From Planctomycetota bacterium (GTDB lineage Bacteria > Planctomycetota > Phycisphaerae > Phycisphaerales > SM1A02), in assembly GCA_009926815.1 (NCBI GenBank), contig RFOC01000083.1, positions 1-8,242 of the forward strand: a stretch of DNA of 8,242 nucleotides, given 5' to 3'. The translations under genes and the position numbers were made by a program. The notes beneath the pieces are model-generated. The model worked only from the letters and a program-made list of their open reading frames with translations, was not told the origin of the DNA and did not search any database. Numbering within the stretch: position 1 is the stretch's first letter; each line of letters begins with the position of its first letter. This document shows positions 7,451-8,242 of the stretch, piece by piece.

Positions 7451-8242
7451 GATCCTGCGATCCCTCCGATCCGTCCTGGTTGCGCTTCCCGTGCTGCTGA
7501 TCGCGGCCTGCGGGTCGGCCGAGCGCGAGTACCCCGGTTACACGCGGGACCAGGTGTGGAAGGCGCTGGTGGACACCGCCGAGGATCCCCGCATCCGGGA
7601 CTGGATGGTGGTGAGCAATCAGGTCTGGCGCGACGAACCCTCGGGCACGGTGCAGATCCGGCGGGACCTCCGTCGCGACCTGGTGATCGTGGGCCAGAAG
7701 CCCCGTCGTGAGGAGCAGGAATGGAAGTTCACCGCGGTGGTGCAGTACACGGATCCGCCGGTCCTCACCCTGAGCACCAGCACCGTCTGCGTGCCGGCGC
7801 ACTTCTGGCTGCAGGGCAACCAGTTCCTCGACGAGGTGCAGCAGCGGCTCGCGGGTCGCGAGCTTCCGGCAGCCCGGCGGCCCACGGATCCGGTGTTCCC
7901 CGATGGGACACCCGTGCCCACGGGCGGAGCGCAGTCCGTGGCCGTGGTGGCCACGCCCAGCGCGCAAGCGACGGCGCCCGAGGTTCCGCCTGAACTTCCA
8001 GATGTTCGACCGCTGGCCAGCGAACCGCGAACCATGAGGCAACGGCGCATGGCGGCGCCAGCGCCCGTGGCCACCGAGCCCCAGGACGTGGACGCGGGGC
8101 AGCAGCCATCGCCTCAGCCCCAGCCGGTCGAGGATGCGGGCCGGGCGGTGTCCGTTGCGCCACGAGCGTCCGAGCCCGAGCCCGCACCTGCACCCGAGCC
8201 TGCGCCTGCACCGGAGCCTGCGCCTGCACCGGAGCCTGCGCC
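7440..8242 (+). CDS. Lipoprotein with small N-terminal domain and Pro-rich tail (3'-truncated by window edge)
   Basis: From the ATG at 7440 the frame stays open for 267 codons to the window end with no stop, so the C-terminus is missing. The N-terminus is a clear lipoprotein signal: Arg-rich start (MRREILRSLRS), hydrophobic core (VLVALPVLLIAAC) and lipobox I-A-A-C with Cys24. The mature part has two regions. Residues about 30-140 look folded: a helix (TRDQVWKALVDTAED), then alternating strand-like segments (WMVVSNQVW, GTVQIRRDL, DLVIVG, EWKFTAVVQYT, PVLTLSTSTVCV) and a final helix (NQFLDEVQQRLAG). I cannot assign this alpha/beta arrangement to a known family. Residues about 145-267 are rich in Pro, Ala, Glu and Gln and are probably disordered, like the tethers or wall-spanning linkers of envelope lipoproteins. 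The start overlaps the end of yebC by 11 nt, so it is likely translationally coupled. Its start is supported by AGAAGG at 7425. Function unknown; a possible outer or inner membrane anchor protein. Confidence 0.86.
   Translation, partial: MRREILRSLRSVLVALPVLLIAACGSAEREYPGYTRDQVWKALVDTAEDPRIRDWMVVSNQVWRDEPSGTVQIRRDLRRDLVIVGQKPRREEQEWKFTAVVQYTDPPVLTLSTSTVCVPAHFWLQGNQFLDEVQQRLAGRELPAARRPTDPVFPDGTPVPTGGAQSVAVVATPSAQATAPEVPPELPDVRPLASEPRTMRQRRMAAPAPVATEPQDVDAGQQPSPQPQPVEDAGRAVSVAPRASEPEPAPAPEPAPAPEPAPAPEPA
8181..8242 (+). repeat. 18-bp tandem repeat encoding Pro-Ala-Pro-Ala-Pro-Glu
   Basis: Three full 18-bp units lie at 8181-8198, 8199-8216 and 8217-8234, and a partial fourth (8 bp) reaches the window end. 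Units two and three are identical in DNA and unit one differs at a few positions, including silent third bases. Because the unit is a multiple of three, each copy adds the hexapeptide PAPAPE (residues 248-265). The array probably continues past the window. Near-identity at DNA level points to recent slippage or recombination rather than selection on codons alone. Confidence 0.92.

Noticed and set aside
7272..8229. Minus-strand frames covering the end of the window (7272-8042, 7619-8074, 7765-8229)
   Set aside because: A + strand frame from 7440 with a convincing lipoprotein signal and coupling to yebC explains this stretch better; the minus products have no signals or motifs.

Overview
The window is a GC-rich (roughly 70% by eye), gene-dense stretch of bacterial chromosome. 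Six genes, all on the + strand, fill it almost from end to end. The first and last run off the edges. I see no tRNA, rRNA, CRISPR array, insertion sequence, promoter or terminator.

Layout: (1) the 3' part of infB (translation initiation factor IF-2), stop at 2287; (2) rbfA, 2284-2676; (3) an endonuclease III-like helix-hairpin-helix protein with a degenerate active site, 2673-3314; (4) a very large TPR-type lipoprotein, 3318-6731; (5) a YebC/TACO1-family translation factor, 6734-7450; (6) the 5' part of a second lipoprotein with a proline-rich tail, from 7440 and open at the window end. Junctions are ATGA overlaps (infB/rbfA and rbfA/gene 3), gaps of 3 nt and 2 nt, and an 11-nt overlap. This is the architecture of one co-transcribed, translationally coupled operon. 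Its promoter must lie upstream of the window, probably ahead of nusA or infB.

Organism: the unusual IF-2 switch I sequence, the high GC, the large TPR protein and the gene order (infB-rbfA not followed by truB) suggest a member of the Planctomycetota, perhaps class Phycisphaerae. This is an inference from general impression, not from any database match.

How the genes fit together: IF-2, RbfA and YebC all act on the ribosome (initiation, 30S maturation, elongation through difficult proline-containing sequences). The two lipoproteins are envelope proteins of unknown role that seem to share the translation operon. The helix-hairpin-helix protein resembles DNA glycosylases but lacks the residues that define an active endonuclease III. 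No obviously new defence or mobile system is present. The points most worth following are the degenerate glycosylase, the coupling of two lipoproteins to a translation operon around yebC, and the in-frame 18-bp repeat in the last gene.
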